A stretch of DNA of 51,286 nt from Bacteroidia bacterium (GCA_037045145.1 JBAOIA010000014.1:1-51286), one strand, 5' to 3'; positions 17,016 through 27,222 are shown, numbered from the stretch's first letter. Translations and numbers: made by a program. Notes: generated from the sequence alone by a model not told the origin.

Positions 17016-19055
17016 ATGAGATTAAAAAATTATATTGCCGGAGAGTGGGTTGAAGGCACCGGTAGTGGAACACCATTGTTTCATGCAGTTACAGGTGAAC
17101 AAATAGCCATAGCTTCTTCCCAAGGACTAGATTTTAAAGCTATGTTAGAATATGCAAGAACTGTGGGCGGACCAGCACTGCGTGCTTTAACTTTTCATGA
17201 GAGGTCAAGGAAGCTAAAAGCATTGGCAATGCACCTAATGGCTAAGAAAGAAATATTTTATCAACTATCGGCAGCTACAGGTGCTACCCGAACCGACTCC
17301 TGGATTGATATTGAAGGAGGTATTGGAACCTTGTTTGCCTATGCCAGTAAGGGCAGGCGCGAGTTGCCGGATGAAACTTTTCTGGTAGAAGGAAATATAG
17401 AGCCATTATCAAAGAATGGAACATTTATCGGTCAGCATATTTGCGTGCCTCTTGAAGGTGTTGCCATTCACATCAATGCTTTTAATTTCCCTTGCTGGGG
17501 AATGCTCGAAAAGTTGGCTCCAACAATTGTTGCCGGCATGCCTGCCATTATCAAGCCTGCCACCGCAACCTCATATCTTACAGAGTTGATGGTGAAAGAA
17601 ATTATTGCCTCTGGCATATTGCCTGCCGGTGCATTGCAATTGATTTGTGGCAGTGCCGGAGATATTTTAGACCATGTAAACTGTCAGGATGTGGTGACTT
17701 TTACAGGAAGTGCAGAAACCGGACGTATGCTGCGTCAGAAGCCTGCCATAATTGACAATTCAGTGCGTTTTACCATGGAAGCCGACTCATTAAATTGCAG
17801 TATCTTGGGTCAGGATGCCTCACCCGATACAGAAGAGTTTAAGCTTTTTATAAAGGAAGTCGCACGCGAAATGACTGCTAAGTCAGGACAAAAATGTACA
17901 GCTATCAGAAGAACAATTGTTCCTTCAAAATATGCTGATGAAGTAGCAAATGCGCTTAAAAAGAGATTGACAGATATTCGCTTAGGCAATCCATCTGTTG
18001 AAGGGGTTCGTATGGGGCCATTGGCAAGCAAAAGCCAGGTTAAAGATGTAACCGCTCAAGTCTCCAAACTTATGAATGTGTGTGAGGTAGCTTTTGGCGA
18101 TCTTAAAAACTTTGAAGTTACAGGTGCAGATAAAGAAAAAGGAGCTTTTATGCCTTCGATGCTTTTGTATTGTAAAAAACCATTGGCATCAGCCGAGCCA
18201 CATGATATTGAAGCATTTGGTCCTGTCACTACCATTATGCCTTATGATAGTACTGAGGAGTCTATTACATTAGCTAAAATGGGCAAAGGCAGTCTTGTAG
18301 GCTCTTTGTTCACTGCTGATGATAATATTGCCAGACAGGTTGTTTTAAATACTGCTGCATATCATGGTAGAATGTTAGTTATCAATCGTCACAGTGCAGC
18401 CGAAAGTACAGGGCATGGTTCACCTATGCCACAACTTATTCATGGTGGTCCGGGTCGTGCCGGTGGTGGAGAAGAAATGGGAGGAATAAGAGGGGTGAAG
18501 CATTTTATGCAGCGAACGGCTTTACAAGGCTCACCTACAACGCTTTCAAATATTTGCAATACCTTCCTTAAAGGAGCAGCCATTACAGAAGATATAATCC
18601 ACCCATTCAGAAAATATTTCGATGACCTTAAAATTGGCGATACATTAATCACTCATAAAAGAACCATTACAGAAGCTGATATTGTAAACTTTGCCGGAAT
18701 TAGTGGTGATAATTTTTATGCACATACCGATGAAACTTCACTCGAAGGCTCTATTTTTGAAAGAAGGGTAGCCCATGGCTATTTCATTATTTCGGCAGCC
18801 GCAGGCTTGTTCGTTGACCCAAAGAAAGGTCCTGTATTGGCAAATTATGGATTGGATAATTTACGCTTTACGCAGCCTGTATATGTAGGTGATACCATTC
18901 AGGTAAGATTAACTTGTAAGTCGAAAACCAAAAAGGAAGACCGCGAAGGTCAAGTGCCGCAAGGAGTAGTAGAATGGGATGTGGAAGTAACCAATCAACG
19001 CGGAGAAACCGTAGCCGTTGAAACGGTTCTTACATTGGTGGCACGAAAAATGTAA
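17016..19055 (+). CDS. paaZ: Bifunctional aldehyde dehydrogenase / oxepin-CoA hydrolase PaaZ
   Basis: 679 residues. Residues 1-510 are an aldehyde dehydrogenase (FNFPCWGMLEKLAPTIVAG, E255 in TMEAD, nucleophile C294 in GQKCTA). Residues about 540-679 are a MaoC-type hydratase (DIVNFAGISGDNFYAHTDE, VAHGYFIISAA). In phenylacetate breakdown PaaZ opens the oxepin-CoA ring and oxidises the aldehyde. No other paa gene is in this window, so the pathway must be elsewhere or the enzyme serves another ring-opening or aldehyde role. Length and domain order are normal for PaaZ. Confidence 0.9.
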   Translation: MRLKNYIAGEWVEGTGSGTPLFHAVTGEQIAIASSQGLDFKAMLEYARTVGGPALRALTFHERSRKLKALAMHLMAKKEIFYQLSAATGATRTDSWIDIEGGIGTLFAYASKGRRELPDETFLVEGNIEPLSKNGTFIGQHICVPLEGVAIHINAFNFPCWGMLEKLAPTIVAGMPAIIKPATATSYLTELMVKEIIASGILPAGALQLICGSAGDILDHVNCQDVVTFTGSAETGRMLRQKPAIIDNSVRFTMEADSLNCSILGQDASPDTEEFKLFIKEVAREMTAKSGQKCTAIRRTIVPSKYADEVANALKKRLTDIRLGNPSVEGVRMGPLASKSQVKDVTAQVSKLMNVCEVAFGDLKNFEVTGADKEKGAFMPSMLLYCKKPLASAEPHDIEAFGPVTTIMPYDSTEESITLAKMGKGSLVGSLFTADDNIARQVVLNTAAYHGRMLVINRHSAAESTGHGSPMPQLIHGGPGRAGGGEEMGGIRGVKHFMQRTALQGSPTTLSNICNTFLKGAAITEDIIHPFRKYFDDLKIGDTLITHKRTITEADIVNFAGISGDNFYAHTDETSLEGSIFERRVAHGYFIISAAAGLFVDPKKGPVLANYGLDNLRFTQPVYVGDTIQVRLTCKSKTKKEDREGQVPQGVVEWDVEVTNQRGETVAVETVLTLVARKM

Positions 19056-19081
19056 GGTTTTAAGAAAAAAGATTAAAATTC

Positions 19082-19957
19082 ATGAAAGTTTTTTTTACAA
19101 TTTGGCTGTGTTTTGTTTTTAGCCTGACAGCATTTTCGCAAAATGAATATAATAATTTTGTTGTTGAACGCAAAAATGTTCAAAAACAAATTGATGAAAT
19201 GCTCAAGTCTGACAAGGCATTTAAGAACAAAAATGCAACAGCAGAATTTCAGGCTTTAATACGCAAACTTCTTGAGCTTGATGATAAAATTATTCTATCT
19301 GCAAACTACACTGTGAATATTTTGCAGAATGAAAACAAGGATCTTGAAAAACAGGCTAACCTGAAACCAAAAACTATCATAAAAACTGTTCATGGCAAAA
19401 CAGTAACAGTTGCCAACGACAGTATTTATGATGCACTCTTTATTGCGCAAAACAGGGTATCCAACCTCAATGATGCCTTAAAAGCTAAGGATGGCGCCTT
19501 TGGCCAGCTTTTAAACAAATCAGACAGTCTGATTATAACTAATAAAACCTTACAGGCACGATTTGATGCTTTAATGGCTGACAACAAAGCTTTGAATGAG
19601 AAAAACATTGTGCTAATTGTATTCAACTCTTTAGTTGCTGTAGGGCTCATACTTTCCTTGTTTTTTCTACTGAGAAAACCCGTTGCCAAAAAAATGCTGT
19701 TGAACACTCCTGATAATGAAAAACCAGCAGCAAAAATTGAACAAAGCAGAGTAGTGCAGCAAGTTCCTGTTGCAATGTCTGTTGAACTAAAACCTGAACC
19801 GGTCATAAAAGTATCGCCTGAAGGAATCTTGTCAGCTTCGCATGATGCTTTGGATTTTAAACTCGATCAGATAGAGAAACTGGCGCGCCTGAAAGAGAAA
19901 GGCTACCTTACAGATGAAGAATTTAATGTCCAGAAACGTCAAATCCTTGGTGTTTGA
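19082..19957 (+). CDS. Secreted or membrane coiled-coil protein with SHOCT tail
   Basis: 291 residues: a signal peptide (1-20, TAFSQ), a long charged, probably coiled-coil region (about 25-175), one membrane helix (about 179-199, VLIVFNSLVAVGLILSLFFLL), a variable linker, and a C-terminal SHOCT motif (LDQIEKLARLKEKGYLTDEEF). SHOCT domains are short oligomerising tails of many membrane proteins. I do not recognise a specific function. It lies 26 bases after paaZ and may share its transcript. Confidence 0.72.
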   Translation: MKVFFTIWLCFVFSLTAFSQNEYNNFVVERKNVQKQIDEMLKSDKAFKNKNATAEFQALIRKLLELDDKIILSANYTVNILQNENKDLEKQANLKPKTIIKTVHGKTVTVANDSIYDALFIAQNRVSNLNDALKAKDGAFGQLLNKSDSLIITNKTLQARFDALMADNKALNEKNIVLIVFNSLVAVGLILSLFFLLRKPVAKKMLLNTPDNEKPAAKIEQSRVVQQVPVAMSVELKPEPVIKVSPEGILSASHDALDFKLDQIEKLARLKEKGYLTDEEFNVQKRQILGV

Positions 19958-20118
19958 TTTTATAGTCATTTTGGACTTTATAAAAAACTGCCGTAAGGTG
20001 GTTTCATAACATTACAATTATTTAAGTGAATGATAATAGTCAGCCGATTTTCTAATTGAAGGAAAAAGGTGCGGAACGCTTTTGTTTTGTTAATAACACT
20101 GAAAATGTATTGAACAAT

Positions 20119-20152
20119 TTGATTTTTGATTTCATAAATATGGTTACTTTTG
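20119..20152 (+). promoter_or_regulatory. Promoter of metK
   Basis: TACTTTTG (20145-20152) matches TAnnTTTG. A TTG lies 23 bases upstream (20119-20121) and another 16 bases upstream (20126-20128). The metK ATG is 25 bases downstream. I saw no SAM riboswitch structure in 19958-20176. Confidence 0.7.
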
Positions 20153-20176
20153 CAGCCTTAAATCAAAATTTCAATC

Positions 20177-21439
20177 ATGCCATATTTATTTACTTCAGAG
20201 TCGGTATCAGAAGGACATCCTGATAAAGTAGCCGATCAGATTTCAGACGCTTTAATTGATAATTTTTTAGCATACGACTCAACTTCAAAAGTTGCTTGCG
20301 AAACTTTAGTAACTACAGGTCAGGTAGTGCTTGCAGGTGAGGTAAAATCAAATGCTTATTTAGATGTTCAGGATATTGCACGAAAAGTTATCAAGGAAAT
20401 TGGTTATACTAAGAGTGAGTATATGTTTGAAGCACACTCTTGCGGAGTGTTTTCTGCTATACACGAACAGAGTACAGACATCAATCAGGGAGTAGAGCGC
20501 AAGAAGCCCGAAGAGCAAGGTGCAGGTGATCAGGGAATGATGTTTGGATATGCCTGCCGCGAGACAGACACCTACATGCCTTTAGCCATTGAGCTGGCAC
20601 ATTTATTACTTCGCGAACTTTCTGCTATTCGCAGAGAAGGTAAGGTAATGAAATATCTTCGTCCTGATGCAAAATCTCAGGTAACTATTGAGTATAGTGA
20701 TGATAACAAGCCTCAACGTATTGATGCTATCGTGATTTCTACGCAGCATGATGACTTTGCAAAAGAAGCAGCCATGCAAAAACAAATCAAACAAGATGTT
20801 ATCAATATTTTAATTCCACGTATTCTTAAAAAACTGCCTAAGAGAGTTCAGGTGTTGTTTAATGATAAAATTAAATATCACGTTAATCCAACAGGAAAAT
20901 TTGTGATTGGCGGACCACATGGTGATACCGGACTTACAGGCAGAAAAATTATTGTGGATACTTATGGCGGAAAAGGTGCACATGGTGGTGGTGCTTTTAG
21001 TGGAAAAGATCCTTCAAAAGTTGACCGCAGTGCAGCTTATGCAACACGACATATTGCAAAGCATCTTGTAGCTGCAGGTGTATGTGACGAAGTTCTTGTG
21101 CAGGTAGCTTATGCTATTGGAGTAGCACAACCCGTTGGTTTGTATGTAAACACCTATGGTACTGCAAAGGTAAAAATGACTGATGGTGAGATATCCAATA
21201 AACTTTCAAAGATGAAAGAGTTTGATATGCGTCCATATTTTATTGAGAAACGTTTTAATCTTCGTTCCCCAATTTATTTAGAGACGGCAGCATACGGTCA
21301 CATGGGTCGCGAATCTAAAACAGTTGAAAAAGTTTACAATAAAGGACAAGCAAACGAGAAAAAGATTAAAGTAAAACTTTTTCCATGGGAAGAGCTAAAT
21401 GCAATTAACGAAACAAAAAAAGTTTTTGGAATCAAATAA
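20177..21439 (+). CDS. metK: S-adenosylmethionine synthetase
   Basis: 420 residues. It makes SAM from methionine and ATP. Hallmarks are SEGHPDKVADQISDA near the N-terminus, GAGDQGMMFGYA, and GGGAFSGKDPSKVDRSAAY in the central domain. Length is normal for Bacteroidota MetK. It has its own promoter and an intrinsic terminator, so it is a single-gene unit. Confidence 0.98.
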   Translation: MPYLFTSESVSEGHPDKVADQISDALIDNFLAYDSTSKVACETLVTTGQVVLAGEVKSNAYLDVQDIARKVIKEIGYTKSEYMFEAHSCGVFSAIHEQSTDINQGVERKKPEEQGAGDQGMMFGYACRETDTYMPLAIELAHLLLRELSAIRREGKVMKYLRPDAKSQVTIEYSDDNKPQRIDAIVISTQHDDFAKEAAMQKQIKQDVINILIPRILKKLPKRVQVLFNDKIKYHVNPTGKFVIGGPHGDTGLTGRKIIVDTYGGKGAHGGGAFSGKDPSKVDRSAAYATRHIAKHLVAAGVCDEVLVQVAYAIGVAQPVGLYVNTYGTAKVKMTDGEISNKLSKMKEFDMRPYFIEKRFNLRSPIYLETAAYGHMGRESKTVEKVYNKGQANEKKIKVKLFPWEELNAINETKKVFGIK

Positions 21440-21441
21440 GC

Positions 21442-21466
21442 AAAAGCCCCGCAAGGGGCTTTTTTA
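21442..21466 (+). terminator. Rho-independent terminator of metK
   Basis: AAAAGCCCC, a four-base loop GCAA, then GGGGCTTTT continuing into a T run. It is a compact GC-rich stem immediately after the metK stop. Confidence 0.95.
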
Positions 21467-21504
21467 TTGATGTTTATTATTAATTTGAAACAAAACAATT
21501 GCTA

Positions 21505-22767
21505 TCAGCCAAAAAGCATTTTAAAATAAAAAGACGGCTTACGCAGCTTTTCTCTTAAATCAATATCATCAAACATGCAACTAATGGTCTGACGAAAAGT
21601 TTCGTTTTTCGATGCTTTATTAACTACAAAATTAAATAGTGTTGGATAGTTGCACAGCCTCTGAAGCGTATGGCTCAATTTTAGTTCATTCCAAAGCCTG
21701 TTGTAGATGAATTGATCATAGCCCGACAATAGACTATCAGAATAGTCGCTGTTGCTTACAGCATCACGCGCTGTTTCGGCTGCACGCATACCACAATACA
21801 TGGCATTGCTGATACCCTCACCACTGAATGGGTCAATCATACTTGCTGCATCTCCGCATAAAATGATTCTGCTGCCGGATAATTTTCTTTTTTTAGAACC
21901 CAAAGGCAATCCCCAACCATCAATGTTGCCGATAATGTTTGCATCTTTAAAACGATCTTTTATGGAAGGATTGTTCTTAATGGCAAGCTGCATGGCTTCT
22001 TTCAGATTTACTTTTTTTGAGCTTATAGCATGTGTCAGCATACCAGCGCCAACATTGGCCATGCCATTGGGCAGCGGGAATATCCAAAAGTATCCGGGTA
22101 ACATTTCTTTAAGAAAATGGAGCTCAATAAAATTCTCTTTGTGAAATCCTTTTACACCTGAATAATATGCTCTTACGCCTCCGCAATAATGTCTGGCATC
22201 GAGTTTATGATCCGGAAATAATTTATTGAAAATGCTATGTGCACCGTCACAGGCAATAACCAACGAGGAACTTACATTGTACGTTTCATTTCGTTGTGTA
22301 TTTATAACATTCAGTGTAACTTCTTCTTCTCTTTTTGTTATTTTCTTTACTTCATAGCCTTGCAGGAAATTGCAATACTCGGGGTTTAATAATTTAATAA
22401 GTGAGTAATCGAAATCAATACGCTTACTCACATAACCGGGAGCATGATTTATGGTAGAATGTACAGATTTAAATGGCACTTCTAAAGTTTTGCCATTAGG
22501 TGCACCAAATAATATTCCATTGCTTCCAAGACAATTTTCGTTTTGTACTAATAACTCTTGAATCAAACCGGGATTAAGCTTTTTCAAAACAGGTAAAACT
22601 TTCCCGCTTAATGCATCGCCACAAATTTTGTCACGCGGAAAAACAGCTTTATCAATGAGTGTATGTTTAATGCCAAACGAAGAAAGAAACATGGATGCAG
22701 TTGCACCTGCAGGACCAGCACCTACTATTGTTATGTTGTCTTTTAATGGCTCAGTTTTATTCAGCAC
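21505..22767 (-). CDS. FAD-dependent geranylgeranyl-reductase-family oxidoreductase
   Basis: 420 residues with the FAD/NAD Rossmann signature IVGAGPAGATASMFL near residue 15, the PRDKICGDALSG segment and the second FAD motif ILCGDAASMIDPFSGEGI, all typical of the geranylgeranyl reductase group. Members reduce isoprenoid double bonds; others are FAD monooxygenases in pigment clusters. It starts with GTG at 22767, ten bases after mqnE on the same strand, which suggests a quinone-related role such as side-chain saturation. A role in the polyene pathway 8 kb away is an alternative. Confidence 0.83.
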   Translation of the reverse strand: MLNKTEPLKDNITIVGAGPAGATASMFLSSFGIKHTLIDKAVFPRDKICGDALSGKVLPVLKKLNPGLIQELLVQNENCLGSNGILFGAPNGKTLEVPFKSVHSTINHAPGYVSKRIDFDYSLIKLLNPEYCNFLQGYEVKKITKREEEVTLNVINTQRNETYNVSSSLVIACDGAHSIFNKLFPDHKLDARHYCGGVRAYYSGVKGFHKENFIELHFLKEMLPGYFWIFPLPNGMANVGAGMLTHAISSKKVNLKEAMQLAIKNNPSIKDRFKDANIIGNIDGWGLPLGSKKRKLSGSRIILCGDAASMIDPFSGEGISNAMYCGMRAAETARDAVSNSDYSDSLLSGYDQFIYNRLWNELKLSHTLQRLCNYPTLFNFVVNKASKNETFRQTISCMFDDIDLREKLRKPSFYFKMLFG

Positions 22768-22777
22768 AATAATTCTT

Positions 22778-23917
22778 TCAATTAGCTACCGAAGCATTTT
22801 CATAAACCCTCAAATGATTGTACAGTGTATCACGTTCAACAGCTACAAAACCATTCTGCGAAATTAAATCCACTAATTCCTGAGTGGATAAAGTTGGATT
22901 TTGTTCTTCGGAACCGGCCATAGTGTATATGCGTGTGGAGTCATCAATTGTACCATCCATGTCGTCAACACCAAAATTTTGTGATAGCTGTGCCGTGGCT
23001 CTGCCTATCATAGGCCAATAGGCTTTTACATGCTGAAAATTATCTAAAAAAATACGAGCAACAGCATAATTTTTTAAATCTTCTATCTGAGTAGTTTCCT
23101 CCAAATGACTCATTTCATTGTCTTTATTTCTGAATTTTAATGGAATAAAAGTCTGAAATCCATTAGTCTTATCCTGAAGGTTTCTTAATCTGTACATATG
23201 GTCAATGCGGTGTGAATAGTCTTCATAATGGCCATATAACATCGTTGCATTGGAAGGTATGTTTAATTGATGTGCTGCCTGATGAATACTCAACCATTGA
23301 TCAGCAGTACATTTATCAGCACAGATTTTATTACGAATTTCCTCATCAAATATTTCAGCACCACCACCGGGAATACTATCTAATCCATGCTCTTTTAGAT
23401 ATTGCAGCCCTTCCGAATTTGTCATTTTAGCCTTGCGAAACATGTATTCCAATTCAACAGCTGTAAATGCTTTAATGTGAAGTAAAGGATTGATGTTTTT
23501 AATTTCTTTTAGTAAACCTGCAAAATAATGTAAATCCATTTTAGGATGCACTCCACCTACAACATGCACTTCTGTAATTGATCCTTGCGGATAAGACCTT
23601 ACTTTCTCCAGCATTTCTTCAATGGTAAGTTCCCAGCCGTCTTCACGGTGTTTGTAGTCTTTACTATAGCTGCAAAATTTGCATGAAAAAACACAAACGT
23701 TTGTTGGTTCAATATGAATATTCTTATTGAAGTAGGTGAAATTTTTATTCTTGCGGGTTCTTACCAAGGTTGCCAAACTCCCTAAAAAGCCAAGGGTACC
23801 CGTTTCGTAAAGTTTTATTCCTTCTTCCGGGGTAATTCTCTCGTCATTAATTACTTTCTGTGCAATGGCTTTCAACTCAGAATCAACAGCTGATTTTAAA
23901 ATTATACTGCTCGTCAT
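22778..23917 (-). CDS. mqnE: Aminofutalosine synthase (radical SAM)
   Basis: About 379 residues. The radical SAM cluster is C75-x3-C79-x2-C82 in NVCVFSCKFCSY, preceded by NIHIEPTN, characteristic of MqnE in Bacteroidota. It converts 3-(1-carboxyvinyloxy)benzoate and SAM to aminofutalosine in the futalosine route to menaquinone. The related MqnC and CofH share the fold, but GGVHPKMDLHYF and the overall pattern favour MqnE. An upstream TTG at 23923 is less likely than the ATG at 23917. It is first in an operon with the FAD reductase. Confidence 0.88.
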   Translation of the reverse strand: MTSSIILKSAVDSELKAIAQKVINDERITPEEGIKLYETGTLGFLGSLATLVRTRKNKNFTYFNKNIHIEPTNVCVFSCKFCSYSKDYKHREDGWELTIEEMLEKVRSYPQGSITEVHVVGGVHPKMDLHYFAGLLKEIKNINPLLHIKAFTAVELEYMFRKAKMTNSEGLQYLKEHGLDSIPGGGAEIFDEEIRNKICADKCTADQWLSIHQAAHQLNIPSNATMLYGHYEDYSHRIDHMYRLRNLQDKTNGFQTFIPLKFRNKDNEMSHLEETTQIEDLKNYAVARIFLDNFQHVKAYWPMIGRATAQLSQNFGVDDMDGTIDDSTRIYTMAGSEEQNPTLSTQELVDLISQNGFVAVERDTLYNHLRVYENASVAN

Positions 23918-24007
23918 ACTCAAATCCTAATATTATGCAAAGAAACATAAAATAAAGAAAATGGTTTTGATTTTCACGTAGCTTTGCGCCATTTATTTGA
24001 TAATAAT

Positions 24008-24817
24008 ATGCAAAAGATTATTGCTTTTTGTGTTGCTCTTTTAATTACTGCAAATTGTTTTGCCGGTGAAAAAGATTGTCATTGCACTCCCTTATTTAAA
24101 CATGGAAAAGGGACTTTTTATTTAACCTGGGGTTACAATCTCGATTGGTATTCAAAAAGCGACTTACATTTGAAAGGGAATGATTTTGGTGGTTATGATT
24201 TTACCTTATATGATGCAAAGGCACATGATAAGCCCGGGTTAAAATATGTTTTTGGTTCAGCCATTTCTATTCCACAATATGTATATCGGGCAGGATATTT
24301 TTTTGGTGATAAACATGATTTAGGAATCGAGATTGCATTTGATCATACTAAATACATTATGACCAACAATCAGAATTTACATCTAAAAGGTAACATCAAT
24401 GGCACGTACTATGATCAGGATACCTTGGTTGGTAAAGATTTTCTGATGTTTGAACATACTAATGGTGCAAATTTTTTAATGGCCAACCTGATGAAACGCT
24501 ATTGCCTTCTTTCATCTGCTTCAAAAAATCACAGATTACAATTGATTTTAAAAGCCGGTGGCGGACTGGTAATTCCAAGAACGGATGTGACAATTTTTGG
24601 TAATAGATTGGATAATAAATTTCATATTGCAGGCTATGTTTTCGGTGTTGATGCAGGTTTCCGCTACGATTTGATGAAATATTTTTTTGTTGAGACAAGC
24701 CTTAAAGGTGCTTTTGCCAACTTTACAAATGTTCTGACAGTGGGTGATGGCCGTGCACATCATCATTTTTTTGCAGGAGAATATATTTTTGCTGCAGGCT
24801 TTCAAATTGGGTTGTAA
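24008..24817 (+). CDS. Secreted outer-membrane beta-barrel-like protein
   Basis: From the ATG at 24008 the protein has a signal peptide (MQKIIAFC to NCFAG) and about 250 residues of alternating beta-strand character ending in an aromatic/hydrophobic strand (YIFAAGFQIGL), as in outer-membrane barrels. It has a Cys pair just after cleavage (CHC). I do not recognise the family. A TAGCTTTG (23979-23986) lies 22 bases upstream and may be its -7 element, which rules out the in-frame TTG at 23984. Confidence 0.7.
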   Translation: MQKIIAFCVALLITANCFAGEKDCHCTPLFKHGKGTFYLTWGYNLDWYSKSDLHLKGNDFGGYDFTLYDAKAHDKPGLKYVFGSAISIPQYVYRAGYFFGDKHDLGIEIAFDHTKYIMTNNQNLHLKGNINGTYYDQDTLVGKDFLMFEHTNGANFLMANLMKRYCLLSSASKNHRLQLILKAGGGLVIPRTDVTIFGNRLDNKFHIAGYVFGVDAGFRYDLMKYFFVETSLKGAFANFTNVLTVGDGRAHHHFFAGEYIFAAGFQIGL

Positions 24818-24864
24818 TTGTGCTTTAGACTGTAAAAAATGCTTTAACTATCTTTGCTCCGTTC

Positions 24865-27222
24865 ATGTGGAAATTTTTAGCGAATAAGATTTTAAGAAAC
24901 CGTATTGCATTCATCGTAATATTGTTGTTGCTTACAGTGTTTATGGCCTATAAGGCATTGAACATTAAATTGTCGTATGAGTTTATCAGAGTTTTGCCAG
25001 CAACCGATCCGGCCTATGTTGAATATGAAAATTTTAAACAGAAGTTCGGAGAAGATGGCAGTGTTATGGTTATTGGTTTTGCAGACAGCACTATATTTCA
25101 GATTGAAAAATTCAATAGCTGGTTTCTGTTGTCAGAAAAAATCAGAAAAATGAATGGCATACAAAATGTGCTCTCTATTGGTGATTTGTATGATGTTGTC
25201 AGAAATGATTCGCTACAAAAGTTTGATTTTGTACGATTAGTCAAAACCTTGCCGCAACGACAATCAGAAATCGACAGTATTCGTGATCGCATTTATCAAC
25301 TTCCGTTTTATGATGGGTTGATTTTGAATCATGAGACTCATGCCAATGTTATGGCAATTACATTCCGCAAGAAGGATCTTGACAGCAAACACCGTATTGA
25401 TATTGTTAATGAAATTAAAAAAGAAGCAGATGCCTTCGGTAGGTTGCATAATATTAAATTGCATTATTCCGGCATGCCATACATTCGTACTGCCGTTATG
25501 GAGAAGGTTTCGCATGAGTTGAAGTTATTCCTGATACTGGCTGTAGTTATAACTGCATTTATTCTTTGGATGTTTTTCAGAACCATCTCATCCGTTGTGT
25601 TTTCGATTCTAGTGGTAGCTATTGGTGTGGTTTGGAGTATGGGAAGTATTGAATTATTTAACTATAAAATTACCATTCTGACTGCGTTAATCCCACCACT
25701 GATAATGGTTATCGGTGTGCCCAATTGTATTTTCCTCATCAACAAATACCATAGTGAATATGCAAGACATGGCAACAGAATTAAAGCATTAGCACGAATG
25801 ATTTCAACTGTGGGAATCTCGCTTTTTTTAGCCAACATAACCACAGCTATTGGATTTGGAGTGTTGGTTTTTACAAATAGCTCTTTCCTTACACAGTTTG
25901 GTGCTATTGCAGCACTCAATGTTATGGTAACCTATTTTATAACATTGATTTTTATTCCGATAATCCTGAGCTTTCTGCCACCGCCTTCTGTAAGGCAAAT
26001 GCGACATCTTGAAGGAAAAAGAATGCGTAAAATTCTTGAATGGGTTGATTTTATTGTTCATCATAAAAGAAAACAGATTTATGTTGCAATAGTATCGTTA
26101 ACACTATTAGCAATTTACGGTATGACAAAAATTGATGTCACCGGATATGTGGTAGATGATTTACCTCGAAAAAATCCTGTTTACACCGACATGCATTTTT
26201 TCGAAAAGAATTTTAAAGGAGTATTGCCATTTGAGATTTTTATTGACACAAAAAAGCCAAATGGAGTTTTTGATAATAATGGCCGTGTGCTTTATAAGAT
26301 GAAAGCTTTGCAAAAGCAATTGGAAAACTATCCTGAGTTGAGCAAGGCATTATCAATAACCGAAGCGTTGAAATTCAGCTATCAGGCTTATCGTGGTGGA
26401 GAACCTAAGTATTATGTTTTACCCGGCATCAGTGAACTAAAAAGTTTAAATGATTATACTTCTACAGTTAAGGGAAACGAGAACAGACTAAAGTCATTTA
26501 TTGACTCAACACATCAGTACACACGCATCAGTATGCAAATGGCAGATGTAGGTTCAAAGAAAATTAAAACATTGTTGGCCGACATTCAACCAAAGGTTGA
26601 TTCTATTTTTGATAGTTCACAATATCATGTAAAACTAACGGGACATAGTCTGATGTTTTTAAAAGGAAATGACTACCTGCTTTACAACCTTTATGAAAGT
26701 CTGATAATTGAAATCCTGCTGATTACTATTGTTGGAATGGCATTGTTTCGTTCTATCGGAATTATTTTACTCAGCAAGTTGCCGTGCTTGATTCCTTTGG
26801 TTATTACAGCCGGCATTATGGGCTTTTTTGACATTCGTTTTAAGCCTTCAACAATCCTTATCTTTAGTATAGCTTTTGGTATATCCAGCGATGGTACCAT
26901 TTATTTTCTGTCAAAATACAGGCAAGAATTAAAGCAAAATAAAAGATCCATTAGTGATGCAATTTCTGTTACAATTATGGATACAGGCTTTTCAATGATT
27001 TATACTGCTGTGATTCTGTTTTTTGGGTTTAGTATTTTTGCTGCTTCCGATTTTGGAGGCACTGCTGCCTTAGGATTGCTTATTTCAATCACCTTGTTAG
27101 TTGCCATGATCACTAATTTGATTTTATTGCCTTCGCTCTTACTCTCAATCAACAAATGGGTAAGCCGCAAAGAAATAATAAGCGAACCCCTCATTGAACT
27201 TCACGACAATGAAGAGGAGTGA
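24865..27222 (+). CDS. MMPL/RND-superfamily membrane exporter
   Basis: 785 residues with the RND two-repeat plan: helix 1, a large periplasmic loop, five more helices (about 215-370), then the same again (helix about 400, loop, helices 635-775). MMPL/sterol-sensing traits include VIGVPNCIFLINKYH and FGISSDGTIYFLSKYRQ. Such proteins move lipids or hopanoid-like molecules to the outer membrane. Polyene-type clusters usually encode one, so this could export the pigment made by the operon at 4349-13307, though it is not adjacent. A TATCTTTG (24849-24856) stands only eight bases before the ATG, suggesting a very short leader. Confidence 0.87.
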   Translation: MWKFLANKILRNRIAFIVILLLLTVFMAYKALNIKLSYEFIRVLPATDPAYVEYENFKQKFGEDGSVMVIGFADSTIFQIEKFNSWFLLSEKIRKMNGIQNVLSIGDLYDVVRNDSLQKFDFVRLVKTLPQRQSEIDSIRDRIYQLPFYDGLILNHETHANVMAITFRKKDLDSKHRIDIVNEIKKEADAFGRLHNIKLHYSGMPYIRTAVMEKVSHELKLFLILAVVITAFILWMFFRTISSVVFSILVVAIGVVWSMGSIELFNYKITILTALIPPLIMVIGVPNCIFLINKYHSEYARHGNRIKALARMISTVGISLFLANITTAIGFGVLVFTNSSFLTQFGAIAALNVMVTYFITLIFIPIILSFLPPPSVRQMRHLEGKRMRKILEWVDFIVHHKRKQIYVAIVSLTLLAIYGMTKIDVTGYVVDDLPRKNPVYTDMHFFEKNFKGVLPFEIFIDTKKPNGVFDNNGRVLYKMKALQKQLENYPELSKALSITEALKFSYQAYRGGEPKYYVLPGISELKSLNDYTSTVKGNENRLKSFIDSTHQYTRISMQMADVGSKKIKTLLADIQPKVDSIFDSSQYHVKLTGHSLMFLKGNDYLLYNLYESLIIEILLITIVGMALFRSIGIILLSKLPCLIPLVITAGIMGFFDIRFKPSTILIFSIAFGISSDGTIYFLSKYRQELKQNKRSISDAISVTIMDTGFSMIYTAVILFFGFSIFAASDFGGTAALGLLISITLLVAMITNLILLPSLLLSINKWVSRKEIISEPLIELHDNEEE

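Noticed and set aside
19958..20176. SAM riboswitch upstream of metK
   Set aside because: I found no SAM aptamer pattern or terminator-like stem before metK; the space is explained by a normal promoter and a short leader.
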